Positions 33,438 through 43,230 of a DNA stretch of 64,000 nucleotides are shown here, piece after piece. The notes under the pieces are model-generated. The model was not told the DNA's origin. It saw nothing but the letters and a program-made list of their open reading frames with translations, and did no database searches. The position numbers were made by a program, and so were the translations under genes. How positions within the stretch are numbered: position 1 is the stretch's first letter; each line of letters starts with the position of its first letter. Source of the stretch: Pseudomonas graminis (GTDB taxonomy: Bacteria > Pseudomonadota > Gammaproteobacteria > Pseudomonadales > Pseudomonadaceae); the NCBI RefSeq assembly GCF_004364335.1, contig NZ_SOCR01000011.1, forward strand, positions 124,001 to 188,000, written 5' to 3'.

Positions 33438-35066
33438 ATGCTCAAAAAAGCGGTCATTCCGTTTCTTCTCGGCGCAGGTTTGATCGCCAGCGCTCCCTTC
33501 GCCCATGCAGCATCGAACCTGGTGTTCTGCTCCGAAGGCAGCCCTGCTGGTTTCGATCCAGGTCAATACACCACCGGTACTGACTTCGATGCTTCGGCCG
33601 AGACCGTTTTCAACCGTTTGAGCCAGTTCGAACGTGGCGGCACCGCTGTCATTCCAGGCCTGGCCACCAGCTGGGACGTTGCCCCGGATGGCCTGACCTA
33701 CACCTTCCACCTGCGTGAAGGTGTGAAATTCCACACCACGCCGTACTTCAAACCGACGCGTACCTTCAATGCCGATGACGTGCTGTTCACGTTCAACCGC
33801 ATGATCAACAAGGACGACCCGTTCCGTAAGGCGTACCCGACCGAATTCCCGTACTTCACCGACATGGCGATGGACACCAACATCACCAAGATCGAGAAAG
33901 TCGACGATCACACCGTCAAGATGACCCTCGGCACCGTCGATGCTGCATTCATCCAGAACCTGGCGATGAGCTTCGCGTCCATTCAGTCCGCTGAATACGC
34001 AGCCCAGCTGCTCAAAGAAGGCAAGCCGGAAGACATCAACCAGAAGCCGATCGGCACTGGCCCGTTCGTGTTCAAGAGCTACCAGAAAGACTCCAACATC
34101 CGCTTCACCGGGAACAAGGACTACTGGAAGCCTGAAGACGTCAAAGTCGACAACCTGATTTTCGCCATCACCACTGACGCTTCGGTTCGTGCGCAGAAGC
34201 TGAAAAAAGGCGAATGCCAGATCACCGCGTACCCGCGTCCGGCTGACCTCGCTCCGCTGAAGGCTGATCCTGCTTTGAAGATGCCTGATCAGGCCGGCTT
34301 CAACCTGGGTTACATCGCCTACAACGTGATGCCGAAGATCAAGGGCGACGACAAGCCGAACCCGCTGGCTGACCTGAAAGTACGTCAGGCGCTGGACATG
34401 GCAGTCAACAAGAAATCCATCATCGACGCGGTGTATCAAGGTGCGGGCCAACTGGCGACCAACGCCATGCCGCCGACCCAGTGGTCCTACGACACCACGA
34501 TCAAAGACGCACCGTACGATGTCGCCAAGGCCAAGGAGCTGCTCAAGCAGGCAGGCGTGAAGGAAGGTACCGAGATCACCCTGTGGGCGATGCCGGTTCA
34601 GCGTCCTTACAACCCGAACGCCAAGCTGATGGCCGAGATGCTCCAGAACGACTGGAAGAAGATCGGCATCAACGCCAAGATCGTTTCCTACGAGTGGGGC
34701 GAGTACATCAAGCGCGCCAAGGCCGGCGAAAACGGTGCCATGCTGATTGGCTGGAGCGGCGACAACGGTGACCCGGACAACTGGTTGGGTACCCTGTTTG
34801 GCTGTGACGCCCTTAACGGCAACAACTTCGCCAAATGGTGTGACAAGCCGTTCGATACCTTGATTCACCAGGCCAAGGAAACCACCGATCAGGCCAAACG
34901 CACCGAGCTGTACAAGCAGGCTCAACATCTGCTCAAAGATGCCGTGCCTATGACTCCAATTGCCCACTCGACTGTTTATCAGCCGATGCGCAAGGAAGTT
35001 CAGGACTTCAAGATCAGTCCATTCGGTCTGAACTCGTTCTACGGCGTCAGCGTCAGCGGCAAGTAA
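33438..35066 (+). CDS. Peptide ABC transporter substrate-binding protein (DppA paralogue 2)
   Basis: A 542-residue SBP_bac_5 protein. Signal peptide to about residue 24 (AHA-A), then SNLVFCSEGSPAGFDPGQYT. It is close to paralogue 1 but has an insertion after YNV (MPKIKGDDKPNPLADLKV). The codon pattern is more biased to frequent codons than in its neighbours, which suggests high expression. ATG 33438 gives the signal peptide. It has its own 284-bp upstream region and a strong hairpin after the stop, so it is probably an independent transcript. Confidence 0.93.
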   Translation: MLKKAVIPFLLGAGLIASAPFAHAASNLVFCSEGSPAGFDPGQYTTGTDFDASAETVFNRLSQFERGGTAVIPGLATSWDVAPDGLTYTFHLREGVKFHTTPYFKPTRTFNADDVLFTFNRMINKDDPFRKAYPTEFPYFTDMAMDTNITKIEKVDDHTVKMTLGTVDAAFIQNLAMSFASIQSAEYAAQLLKEGKPEDINQKPIGTGPFVFKSYQKDSNIRFTGNKDYWKPEDVKVDNLIFAITTDASVRAQKLKKGECQITAYPRPADLAPLKADPALKMPDQAGFNLGYIAYNVMPKIKGDDKPNPLADLKVRQALDMAVNKKSIIDAVYQGAGQLATNAMPPTQWSYDTTIKDAPYDVAKAKELLKQAGVKEGTEITLWAMPVQRPYNPNAKLMAEMLQNDWKKIGINAKIVSYEWGEYIKRAKAGENGAMLIGWSGDNGDPDNWLGTLFGCDALNGNNFAKWCDKPFDTLIHQAKETTDQAKRTELYKQAQHLLKDAVPMTPIAHSTVYQPMRKEVQDFKISPFGLNSFYGVSVSGK

Positions 35067-35085
35067 CACTTCCAGATGACCACCC

Positions 35086-35113
35086 GGTCGCGTTGCCTCA
35101 GGGCAACGCGACC
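35086..35113. terminator. 12-bp perfect hairpin after the second dppA paralogue
   Basis: GGTCGCGTTGCC / GGCAACGCGACC with a 4-base loop, 19 bp past the stop. There is no T tract, so it may be an mRNA-protecting or Rho-linked 3' structure rather than an intrinsic terminator. Confidence 0.55.
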
Positions 35114-35130
35114 GCGTTGTCATGTGCACG

Positions 35131-35198
35131 ATCGTTAAATGAAATTGACTATCGTTAGATGAGTAGCGACTTGCTTACAGCCCTTGCCTACTAACGAT
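35131..35198. promoter_or_regulatory. Three ATCGTTA boxes upstream of the third dppA paralogue
   Basis: ATCGTTA at 35131-35137 and 35151-35157 (exactly 20 bp apart, two helical turns) and the inverse TAACGAT at 35192-35198. Extended, the second and third read TATCGTTAG in opposite orientations. This looks like a repeated operator about 210-270 bp before the 35405 start; the protein that would bind it is not known. Confidence 0.4.
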
Positions 35199-35404
35199 AA
35201 GCACTTTTCCTACAAACTTTGAAGCACGCGTAACTATGGACTGTGTGGCGCCAGAGACATACCTTCTGACGAGCCGCAAATGCAGTCCGTTATTTATCTT
35301 GAACAGTGAGATGTATTCGGGCGATGACTCTCCATTTGCGCAAACGGTTGCCATGGATCGCGCAGGTGTTCGCAATTAATGCGCCTCTCACGATAAGGAA
35401 TATC

Positions 35405-37006
35405 ATGCGTTCGAATATCGTTATGCCATCACTTATTGCCGCTGGCCTTCTGGCTCTGACCCCCGTAGTTCAGGCCGCCAGCAAAAGCCTGGTCTTCTGC
35501 TCGGAAGGCAGCCCGGCCGGGTTTGATATCGGTCAGTACACCTCCGGCACTGACAACGACGCCGCCGAGCCGATCTATAACCGTCTGGCCGAGTTCGCAC
35601 GGGGCGAGACCACCGTCGTACCCGCTCTCGCAACGAGCTGGGACATCTCCCCTGACAACCTGACCTACACGTTCCATCTGCGTGAAGGCGTCAAATTCCA
35701 CAGCAACACGTTCTTCACGCCCACGCGCGATTTCAATGCCGACGACGTGCTGTTCACGTTCAATCGCATGCTGCACAAGGACCACCCTTTCCGCGTGGCT
35801 TATCCGACCGAGTTCCCGTTCTTCACCAGCATGGGCCTGGACAAGAACATCAAGTCAGTGGAAAAGACCGACCCGATGACCGTCGTGTTCACACTGAACA
35901 AAGTTGACGCGGCGTTCATCCAGAACGTTTCCATGAACTTTGCGTCAATTCTTTCCGCTGAATACGCTGACAAACTGATGGCCTCGGGTGATGTGCGCGA
36001 TATTAACCAGGCACCCATTGGCACCGGGCCGTTTGTGTTTCAGCGATATCAAAAAGATTCGCAGATTCGCTATGTGAAGAACAAACAGTTCTGGGACCCG
36101 AGTCGGGTCAAGATTGATCAGTTGATCTTTGCAATCAATACAGATGCTTCGGTCCGCATTCAAAAACTCAAAAAAGACGAGTGTCAGGTGACGCTGAATC
36201 CGCGCCCGGCGGACGTTGAGTCGATCGAGGCGGACAAAGACCTGCAAGTGATCAAAAAGCCCGGCTTCAACCTCGGTTACATCTCCTACAACGTGCGCCA
36301 CGCCCCGCTGGACAACTTGCAGGTCCGCCAGGCGCTGGACATGGCGGTGGATAAGAAAGCGATCATTGAGGCGGTGTACCAGGGCGCCGGGCAACTGGCC
36401 CAGAACTCCATGCCACCGACGCAGTGGTCCTACGACGACACGGTCAAGGACGCGCCCTACAACCCGGAAAAAGCCCGCGAGTTGCTGCGCGCCGCCGGCG
36501 TCAAGGAAGGCACCGAACTGACTCTCTGGGCGATGCCGGTCCAGCGCCCCTACAACCCCAATGCCAAGCTCATGGCTCAGATGCTTCAGGCCGACTGGGC
36601 GAAGGTGGGCATCAAGGCAACCATCGTCAGTTACGAGTGGGGCGAATACCTCAAGCGCAGCAAGAACGGCGAGCATGACATTTCGCTGATCGGCTGGACC
36701 GGTGACAACGGTGACCCGGACAACTGGATGGGCACGCTGTACAGCTGCGCATCCATCGGCGGCAACAATTACTCCATGTGGTGCGACGAAAAATACGACG
36801 CACTGGTCAAGGCCGCCGTGTCGACCACGGACAAGGACCAGCGCATCGCGCTGTACAAACAGGCTCAGCATTACCTGAAAGAACAGGTACCCATTACGCC
36901 GATTGCCCACTCGACGGTGATTCAGCCGCTGCGTAAGGAAGTGCAAGGTTTCCTGGTGAGTCCGTTCAACCGCAACAACTTCTCGGGCGTCAGCGTCGCC
37001 GAATAA
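35405..37006 (+). CDS. Peptide ABC transporter substrate-binding protein (DppA paralogue 3)
   Basis: A 533-residue SBP_bac_5 protein with signal peptide to about residue 24 (VQA-A) and SKSLVFCSEGSPAGFDIGQY. It keeps the family motifs (REGVKFHSNTFF, IGTGPFVFQRY, TGDNGDPDNWMG). ATG 35405 follows AAGGAA; the longer frame from 35306 would remove the signal peptide from the N-terminus. It is followed at 155 bp by the OprD-family porin, as is dppA3-opdP of P. aeruginosa from memory. Confidence 0.93.
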   Translation: MRSNIVMPSLIAAGLLALTPVVQAASKSLVFCSEGSPAGFDIGQYTSGTDNDAAEPIYNRLAEFARGETTVVPALATSWDISPDNLTYTFHLREGVKFHSNTFFTPTRDFNADDVLFTFNRMLHKDHPFRVAYPTEFPFFTSMGLDKNIKSVEKTDPMTVVFTLNKVDAAFIQNVSMNFASILSAEYADKLMASGDVRDINQAPIGTGPFVFQRYQKDSQIRYVKNKQFWDPSRVKIDQLIFAINTDASVRIQKLKKDECQVTLNPRPADVESIEADKDLQVIKKPGFNLGYISYNVRHAPLDNLQVRQALDMAVDKKAIIEAVYQGAGQLAQNSMPPTQWSYDDTVKDAPYNPEKARELLRAAGVKEGTELTLWAMPVQRPYNPNAKLMAQMLQADWAKVGIKATIVSYEWGEYLKRSKNGEHDISLIGWTGDNGDPDNWMGTLYSCASIGGNNYSMWCDEKYDALVKAAVSTTDKDQRIALYKQAQHYLKEQVPITPIAHSTVIQPLRKEVQGFLVSPFNRNNFSGVSVAE

Positions 37007-37161
37007 TTCAGAACATGCCTGAGGGCGCCACCACGCCCTTTGGCATTGCTTTATCCGCGTTTCGCCGGATAGGCAGAAAAATGGCCATGAGGCCGCACCA
37101 CCGAGCGGGCTACACCATAAAAAGCCCGCCTCTAAAAAAGCAGCAATCGGGAGCTTCAAAC

Positions 37162-38541
37162 GTGAAAAAAGCCAGCACCGCTGTATTCGCCTTATCCGTC
37201 CTCGCCATCAGCGTCGCGGCACAGGCAGAGCCGACCAGTCAGGAGTTCGTTCCGACCACACTGGCCACCACCAACCTCCAGGGCGAAGCCAAGGGCTTTC
37301 TGGAAGACTCGAAACTGACCGGTTCGACCAAGAACTGGTACGCCAACGAACTGTTGCGTCGTGGCGGCGAGTTCACCCGCAAAGAGAACGGCGTCGTGGT
37401 CGACAGCGACCCGCGCCGGATCAACTGGGTTCAGGGCACGATCGTTGACTACAGCTCGGGCTTCACCCAGGGCACTGTCGGCTTCGCCACGCAAATGGCG
37501 GTCTACAACGCCGTTGCGCTGGACCGCGACAAAGACGACCTGATGGGCGGCGCCAACCGTACGCTGACCGAAAACAACGGCGACCCTGTTGGACAGTGGA
37601 GCAAGTTGGGCCTGGGCAACATCAAGGCGCGCGTCTCCAACACGACCCTGACCGCCGGCCGCCAGTCGATGAACACCCCGGTGCTGGCTTACATCGGCAA
37701 CCGTGCGCTGCCTTCGAGCTTCGAAGGTGTGAGCATTCTGAGCGAAGAGTTCAACAACATCTCGATCCAGGCCGGCAGCTTCGACCGCGTGTCGCCACGT
37801 ACCGAGCAGAGCCTGACCAAGTTCCGTTCCGAGTACACCAACAACACCGCCACCGCCGATCGCGTTGACATGGCGGGCGTTGATTACAAACCTTTCAAAA
37901 GCCTGACCACCAGCTTCTACGCCTCCAACGTCGAAGACTTCTGGCATCAGTACTACTTCGCGTTCACCCACGAACTGGGTGACCCCGATGTACTGGGCTT
38001 GAGCACCAACCTGAACTACTACAAGACCAAGGATTCCGGTCAGAAGAAAATGGGCGAGATCGACAACGACACGTACAGCCTGTCGTTGACCGCCACCCAC
38101 AAGGCCCACAGCTTCAGCGTCGCGTACCAGGAAGTCGAAGGCGACACCTACTTCGACTACGTCCACGACACCAACGCCATCTTCCTGGCCAACTCCCTGC
38201 TCTCGGACTTCAACGGCCCGAACGAGAAGTCGGTGCAACTGAGCTACCTGCTGAACATGGCTGACTACGGCGTGCCAGGCCTGAAGTTCAACATCTACCA
38301 GGCGCGCGGCTTCGACATCGACGGTACCCATTACAAAGGCACCGCTTACGACGTCTCGAGAATGGACGGCGAAACTCACTACGAATACGGTGTTGGCTCG
38401 TCGTACACCCTGCAGTCCGGCCCGCTGAAGGCCTCGACCATGCGTGCGACCTACACCACGCACCGCGCGAGCGCCAACCAGGCTGACGGCAACATCAACG
38501 AGTTCCGTCTGGTGACCACGATTCCATTCAACATTATGTAA
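37162..38541 (+). CDS. opdP: OprD-family outer-membrane porin, OpdP-like
   Basis: A 459-residue porin. The GTG at 37162 with GGGAG 8 bp upstream gives a standard signal peptide (KKASTAVFALSVLAISVAAQA). The mature part begins with the OprD pattern (FLEDSKLTGSTKNWYANE) and ends in a beta-strand closing with FNIM, as expected for an 18-stranded barrel. OprD proteins admit basic amino acids and peptides; OpdP of P. aeruginosa takes up glycine-glutamate dipeptides. Location among the dppA paralogues supports a peptide substrate. Codon use suggests high expression. Confidence 0.88.
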   Translation: MKKASTAVFALSVLAISVAAQAEPTSQEFVPTTLATTNLQGEAKGFLEDSKLTGSTKNWYANELLRRGGEFTRKENGVVVDSDPRRINWVQGTIVDYSSGFTQGTVGFATQMAVYNAVALDRDKDDLMGGANRTLTENNGDPVGQWSKLGLGNIKARVSNTTLTAGRQSMNTPVLAYIGNRALPSSFEGVSILSEEFNNISIQAGSFDRVSPRTEQSLTKFRSEYTNNTATADRVDMAGVDYKPFKSLTTSFYASNVEDFWHQYYFAFTHELGDPDVLGLSTNLNYYKTKDSGQKKMGEIDNDTYSLSLTATHKAHSFSVAYQEVEGDTYFDYVHDTNAIFLANSLLSDFNGPNEKSVQLSYLLNMADYGVPGLKFNIYQARGFDIDGTHYKGTAYDVSRMDGETHYEYGVGSSYTLQSGPLKASTMRATYTTHRASANQADGNINEFRLVTTIPFNIM

Positions 38542-38636
38542 TCAACGCGATTGATCGGGCCTCGATGTGCGGTTTACCGAACTTCGTGGCCCGATACCGA
38601 CTCACTTATGGCTTCATCACTTGCGGAGTGCGTTAC

Positions 38637-40244
38637 TTGAAATCGACATTCAAACTCGCAACATTGCGCGGCGCGATCGCACTGGCGGTATTCAGCGTCG
38701 CGGTCGGCATATCGGCCAAACCTCTGGTGGTCTGCACCGAAGCCAGCCCGGAAGGTTTCGACACGGCGCTGTACACCACCGCCGTGACCGCCGATGCGTC
38801 GGCGGAAACCATTTACAACCGTCTGGTGGATTTCAAGCCAGGCACCACGGAAATCGTTCCCGCGCTGGCTGAGACTTGGGAGATCAGCGATGACGGCCTG
38901 ACCTACACGTTCCACCTGCGCAAGGGCGTCAAGTTTCACACCACCGAATACTTCAAACCGACCCGCGACATGAACGCCGATGACGTGATCTGGAGCTTCC
39001 AGCGTCAACTGGACCCCAACCACCCGTGGCACAAACAGTCGCAGGTCGGCTACCCGTACTTCGAGAGCATGGGTTTCAAAGAGCTGCTGAAGAACGTCGA
39101 GAAAGTGGACGACAGCACCGTCAAGTTCACCCTGACCCGCCGCGAATCGCCGTTCCTGGCTGACGTCGCCATGGCCTTTGCCTCGGTGTACTCGGCGGAA
39201 TACGCCGATCAGTTGCTCAAGGCCAACAAGACCGACAACCTCAACAGCCAGCCCATCGGCACCGGTCCGTTCGTCTTCCAGCGCTACGCAAAGGACGCTC
39301 AGGTTCGCTTCAAGGCCAACCCGGAGTATTTCCGTGGCAAGCCGCCGGCCGACACTCTGATCTTCGCCATTGCCACCGACAACAACGTGCGCCTGCAGAA
39401 GCTCAAGGCCAACGAGTGTCAGGTTGCGTTGTACCCCAAGCCGGACGACATTCCGAACATCAAGAAAGACCCGAACCTCAAGGTCGATGAGCTGAACTCG
39501 ATGACCACCGCTTACATCGCCATGAACACCACGCACAAATACATGAGCGACGTGCGCGTGCGTAAGGCCATCGAGCTTGCGTTTGATAAAGAGGCCTACG
39601 TCAAAGCTCTGTTTGGCAAGGACAATGCTACCGTCGCCGTGAACCCGTATCCGGACACGCTGCTGGGTTACAACAAAGACCTGAAAAACCCTGCCCACGA
39701 TCTGGACAAGGCGCGCGCCCTGCTCAAGGAAGCCGGCGTTCCGGAAGGCACCGTGCTGACCCTGTTCACGCGCAACGGCGGCGGTCCGACCAACCCTAAC
39801 CCGGCCATGGGCGCACAAATGATGCAGTCCGACCTGGCCAAAGTCGGCATTAAGTTAGATATACGCGTCATGGAATGGGGTGAAATGCTCAAACGTGCCA
39901 AAAACGGCGAACACGACATGGTGTCGGCCGGCTGGTCAGGTGACAATGGCGACCCTGATAACTTCCTGACGCCGAACCTCAGTTGCGAGGCCGCCAAGAA
40001 CGGCGAAAACTACGCGCGCTGGTGTAATCAGAAGTTCCAGACGTTGATCGATCAGGCACGGGAAAAAACCGACCCGGCCGAGCGTGCTGCGCTCTACGAG
40101 CAGGCTCAAGTGATCTTCAACCAGGACCTGCCATGGATCAGCATGGCCTACACCAAGGCGTTCACTGCCATGCGCAACAACGTAGAGGGCTACCACATCA
40201 GCCCTCTCACCACTAATAACTTCGCTACCACCCAAGTGAAGTAG
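38637..40244 (+). CDS. Peptide ABC transporter substrate-binding protein (DppA paralogue 4)
   Basis: A 535-residue SBP_bac_5 protein, the most divergent of the four: its mature N-terminus is KPLVVCTEASPEGFDTALYT, with TLTRRESPFLADVAMAFAS and FTRNGGGPTNPNP replacing the motifs of the other three. It most resembles E. coli DppA. I choose TTG 38637 as start because GGAG lies 8 bp upstream and it gives a signal peptide; GTG 38628 is the alternative. It immediately precedes dppB and is separated from it by a hairpin, as for a highly expressed binding protein in a transporter operon. Confidence 0.9.
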   Translation: MKSTFKLATLRGAIALAVFSVAVGISAKPLVVCTEASPEGFDTALYTTAVTADASAETIYNRLVDFKPGTTEIVPALAETWEISDDGLTYTFHLRKGVKFHTTEYFKPTRDMNADDVIWSFQRQLDPNHPWHKQSQVGYPYFESMGFKELLKNVEKVDDSTVKFTLTRRESPFLADVAMAFASVYSAEYADQLLKANKTDNLNSQPIGTGPFVFQRYAKDAQVRFKANPEYFRGKPPADTLIFAIATDNNVRLQKLKANECQVALYPKPDDIPNIKKDPNLKVDELNSMTTAYIAMNTTHKYMSDVRVRKAIELAFDKEAYVKALFGKDNATVAVNPYPDTLLGYNKDLKNPAHDLDKARALLKEAGVPEGTVLTLFTRNGGGPTNPNPAMGAQMMQSDLAKVGIKLDIRVMEWGEMLKRAKNGEHDMVSAGWSGDNGDPDNFLTPNLSCEAAKNGENYARWCNQKFQTLIDQAREKTDPAERAALYEQAQVIFNQDLPWISMAYTKAFTAMRNNVEGYHISPLTTNNFATTQVK

Positions 40245-40253
40245 AAGAATAAG

Positions 40254-40282
40254 CCGGCGGGCTCTACCCAGAGACCCGCCGG
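40254..40282 (+). other. Intra-operon hairpin between dppA4-type gene and dppB
   Basis: CCGGCGGGCTCT / AGAG-A-CCCGCCGG with a 4-base loop and one bulge. There is no T tract. Such structures between a binding-protein gene and its permease genes commonly stabilise the upstream mRNA and reduce expression of the permease. Confidence 0.6.
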
Positions 40283-40317
40283 AATACGCCTAACCGGCTG
40301 ATGAGGTACACGAGAAG

Positions 40318-41328
40318 ATGTTTAGTTTTATCGCTCGCCGAGTGGGGTTGCTCATACCCACCTTCTTCGGCATCACCTTGCTGACCTTCGCACTGATTCG
40401 CCTGATTCCCGGCGACCCTGTCGAAGTCATGATGGGTGAACGCCGGGTCGATCCGGAAATGCACGCCCAAGCCATGGAACGTCTTGGCCTGAACAAACCC
40501 CTTTATGCGCAATACATCGATTACGTCGGCAAGCTCGCCCATGGCGACCTGGGCGAATCGCTGCGTACGCGCACGAGCGTGTGGTCCGAATTCACTTCGC
40601 TGTTCCCGGCAACCCTGGAACTGTCGATTGCGGCGCTGATCTTCGCGGGCATTCTCGGGCTGCTGGCCGGTGTCATTGCGGCACTGAAGCGAGGGTCCCT
40701 GTTCGACCATGGGGTCATGGGTATCTCCCTGGCGGGGTACTCGATGCCGATCTTCTGGTGGGGCCTGATCCTGATCATGTTCTTCTCGGTATCGCTGGGC
40801 TGGACCCCGGTATCGGGACGTATCGACCTGCTCTACGACATTCCCCCCAAAACCGGCTTCATGCTGATCGACACCCTGCTCAGCGATGAAGAAGGTTCGT
40901 TCATGGACGCCCTGCGTCACCTGATTCTGCCGGCCATCGTGCTGGGCACCATTCCGCTGGCGGTCATCGCCCGGATGACCCGCTCCTCGATGCTCGAAGT
41001 CCTGCGTGAAGACTATGTGCGCACTGCTCGCGCCAAGGGCCTTTCGCCGGCTCGCGTGGTGTTCGTTCACGGCCTGCGCAACGCGCTGATCCCGGTACTG
41101 ACGGTGTTCGGTCTGCAAGTGGGCACGCTGCTGGCCGGTGCGGTTCTGACCGAAACGATCTTCTCCTGGCCGGGCATCGGCAAGTGGCTGATCGAGGCCA
41201 TTGGCGCCCGTGACTACCCTGTCGTGCAAAACGGCATCCTGCTAATCGCCTGCCTGGTGATTCTGGTCAACTTCGTGGTGGACATCCTCTACGGCTTTGC
41301 CAACCCACGCATTCGTCATCAGCGCTGA
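40318..41328 (+). CDS. dppB: Dipeptide ABC transporter permease DppB
   Basis: A 336-residue inner-membrane permease with N-terminal MFSFIARRVGLLIPTFFGIT and about six helices. The binding-protein-dependent transport EAA loop (EDYVRTARAKGLSPARVVFVHGLRNALIPV, about residues 233-262) docks the ATPases. It forms the translocation channel with DppC. GAGAAG precedes the ATG and dppC starts 11 bp after the stop. Confidence 0.95.
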   Translation: MFSFIARRVGLLIPTFFGITLLTFALIRLIPGDPVEVMMGERRVDPEMHAQAMERLGLNKPLYAQYIDYVGKLAHGDLGESLRTRTSVWSEFTSLFPATLELSIAALIFAGILGLLAGVIAALKRGSLFDHGVMGISLAGYSMPIFWWGLILIMFFSVSLGWTPVSGRIDLLYDIPPKTGFMLIDTLLSDEEGSFMDALRHLILPAIVLGTIPLAVIARMTRSSMLEVLREDYVRTARAKGLSPARVVFVHGLRNALIPVLTVFGLQVGTLLAGAVLTETIFSWPGIGKWLIEAIGARDYPVVQNGILLIACLVILVNFVVDILYGFANPRIRHQR

Positions 41329-41339
41329 GATCCCTTTTT

Positions 41340-42251
41340 ATGAGCACACCTACTCCCGTAGTAGCAGTCGATCAAAGCCTGCTCTACCCGTCCGTCTACA
41401 AAGAGTTCTGGCAGCACTTCTCCAAGAACAAAGGCGCCGTCGCGGGCCTGGCGTTCATGCTGGTGATCGTGTTCTGCGCCCTGTTCGCGCCGTGGGTTGC
41501 CCCCCATGACCCGAGCGAGCAATACCGTGATTTCCTGCTGACCCCGCCGGTCTGGCTTGAAGGCGGCCAATGGCAGTTTCTACTGGGTACCGATGAACTG
41601 GGCCGCGACCTGCTGTCGCGTCTGATTCAGGGTTCGCGCCTGTCGCTGCTGATCGGCCTGTCCTCGGTGGTGATGTCGCTGATTCCGGGGATCCTCATGG
41701 GTCTGCTGGCCGGTTTCTTCCCGAAAATCCTCGGCCCGACCATCATGCGTCTGATGGACATCATGCTGGCGCTGCCGTCGCTGCTGCTGGCTGTGGCCAT
41801 CGTCGCGATCCTCGGCCCTGGCCTGATCAACACCGTCATCGCCATCGCCATCGTTTCCCTGCCGTCCTACGTGCGTCTGACCCGTGCAGCCGTTATGGGC
41901 GAACTGAACCGTGACTACGTGACCGCCGCGCGTCTGGCCGGCGCAACGCTGCCGCGCCTGATGTTCATCACCGTGCTGCCCAACTGCATGGCGCCGCTGA
42001 TCGTTCAGGCCACGTTGAGTTTCTCCTCGGCAATCCTCGACGCTGCGGCGCTGGGCTTCCTGGGTCTGGGTGTACAACCGCCGACGCCAGAGTGGGGCAC
42101 CATGCTCGCTTCGGCCCGCGACTACATCGAACGCGCCTGGTGGGTGGTCAGCCTCCCGGGTCTGACCATTTTGCTCAGCGTGCTGGCAATCAACCTGATG
42201 GGCGACGGTCTGCGCGATGCGCTGGACCCGAAACTCAAGAACGCCGCCTGA
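41340..42251 (+). CDS. dppC: Dipeptide ABC transporter permease DppC
   Basis: A 303-residue permease with the OppC-type N-terminal region (FWQHFSKNKGAVAGLAFML, first helix) and HDPSEQYRD in the periplasmic loop. It then has LLGTDELGRDLLSRLIQGSR and an EAA loop (ELNRDYVTAARLAGATLPRLMFITVLPN, about residues 188-215). It partners DppB. The dppD start follows 10 bp after the stop with a GAGGA sequence overlapping the end. Confidence 0.95.
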   Translation: MSTPTPVVAVDQSLLYPSVYKEFWQHFSKNKGAVAGLAFMLVIVFCALFAPWVAPHDPSEQYRDFLLTPPVWLEGGQWQFLLGTDELGRDLLSRLIQGSRLSLLIGLSSVVMSLIPGILMGLLAGFFPKILGPTIMRLMDIMLALPSLLLAVAIVAILGPGLINTVIAIAIVSLPSYVRLTRAAVMGELNRDYVTAARLAGATLPRLMFITVLPNCMAPLIVQATLSFSSAILDAAALGFLGLGVQPPTPEWGTMLASARDYIERAWWVVSLPGLTILLSVLAINLMGDGLRDALDPKLKNAA

Positions 42252-42261
42252 GGACGTCCGA

Positions 42262-43230
42262 ATGTCTCTTTTAAACATCAAGAACCTCAACGTGCGCTTT
42301 GGCGACGCCACGGCCACCCCGGTCGTCGACGGCCTGGACCTGGCGGTCGACAAGGGCGAAGTGCTGGCGATCGTGGGCGAATCGGGTTCGGGTAAATCCG
42401 TGACCATGATGGCGCTCATGGGCCTGATCGAGCACCCCGGCATCGTCACCGCCGATGCCCTGGTCTTCGACGGCAAGGACATGCTCACGCTCAATGCGCG
42501 TCAGCGTCGCAAGATCGTCGGCAAAGACATGTCGATGGTCTTCCAGGACCCGATGACGGCGCTGAACCCGAGCTACACCGTGGGTTTCCAGATCAAGGAA
42601 GTGCTTAAGCAGCACTTGGGTCTGTCCGGCCGCGCTGCCCATCAGCGCGCACTGGAGCTGTTGCAGAAGGTTGAAATTCCGGGCGCCGCACAGCGTCTGG
42701 ACGCCTACCCGCATCAACTGTCCGGCGGCATGAGCCAGCGTGTTGCGATCGCCATGGCCATCGCCGGCGAACCAAAACTGCTGATCGCCGACGAACCGAC
42801 CACTGCGCTGGACGTGACCATTCAGGCGCAGATCATGGACCTGCTGCTCGCGCTGCAAAAAGAGCAGGACATGGCGCTGGTGCTGATCACCCACGACCTT
42901 GCCGTGGTGGCTGAAACCGCTCAGCGGGTCTGCGTGATGTATGCCGGTCAGGCGGTGGAAGTGGGTCAGGTACCGGGGCTGTTCGACGTCCCGGCGCACC
43001 CGTACAGCGAAGCGTTGCTGGCGGCGATTCCCGAGCACAGCATGGGCGCCGCGCGCCTGTCGACGCTGCCGGGCATCGTCCCGGGTCGTTACGACCGTCC
43101 AAGTGGCTGCCTGCTCTCGCCGCGCTGCCCGTATGTTCAGGACAAATGCCGCCAGCAACGCCCGGGCCTCGACCCGAAAGCCCATAGCCTGGCGCGTTGC
43201 TTCTTTCCGCTGAATCAGGAGGTGGCGTGA
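42262..43230 (+). CDS. dppD: Dipeptide ABC transporter ATPase DppD
   Basis: A 322-residue ATPase: Walker A GESGSGKS (about residues 42-49), signature LSGGMSQR, Walker B LLIADEPTTALD and the C-terminal oligopeptide-transport extension with GCLLSPRCPYVQDKC, a cysteine pattern (plus a further Cys near the end) that in DppD-type proteins can hold an iron-sulfur cluster. Start ATG 42262 gives the canonical MSLLNIKNLNVRF. The stop overlaps the dppF start by one base (TGATG). Confidence 0.95.
   Translation: MSLLNIKNLNVRFGDATATPVVDGLDLAVDKGEVLAIVGESGSGKSVTMMALMGLIEHPGIVTADALVFDGKDMLTLNARQRRKIVGKDMSMVFQDPMTALNPSYTVGFQIKEVLKQHLGLSGRAAHQRALELLQKVEIPGAAQRLDAYPHQLSGGMSQRVAIAMAIAGEPKLLIADEPTTALDVTIQAQIMDLLLALQKEQDMALVLITHDLAVVAETAQRVCVMYAGQAVEVGQVPGLFDVPAHPYSEALLAAIPEHSMGAARLSTLPGIVPGRYDRPSGCLLSPRCPYVQDKCRQQRPGLDPKAHSLARCFFPLNQEVA

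Noticed and set aside
33405..35129. 574-residue frame antisense to the second dppA paralogue
   Set aside because: Similar shadows occur opposite the other dppA paralogues because the sense genes share codon bias. No independent start or domain is seen.
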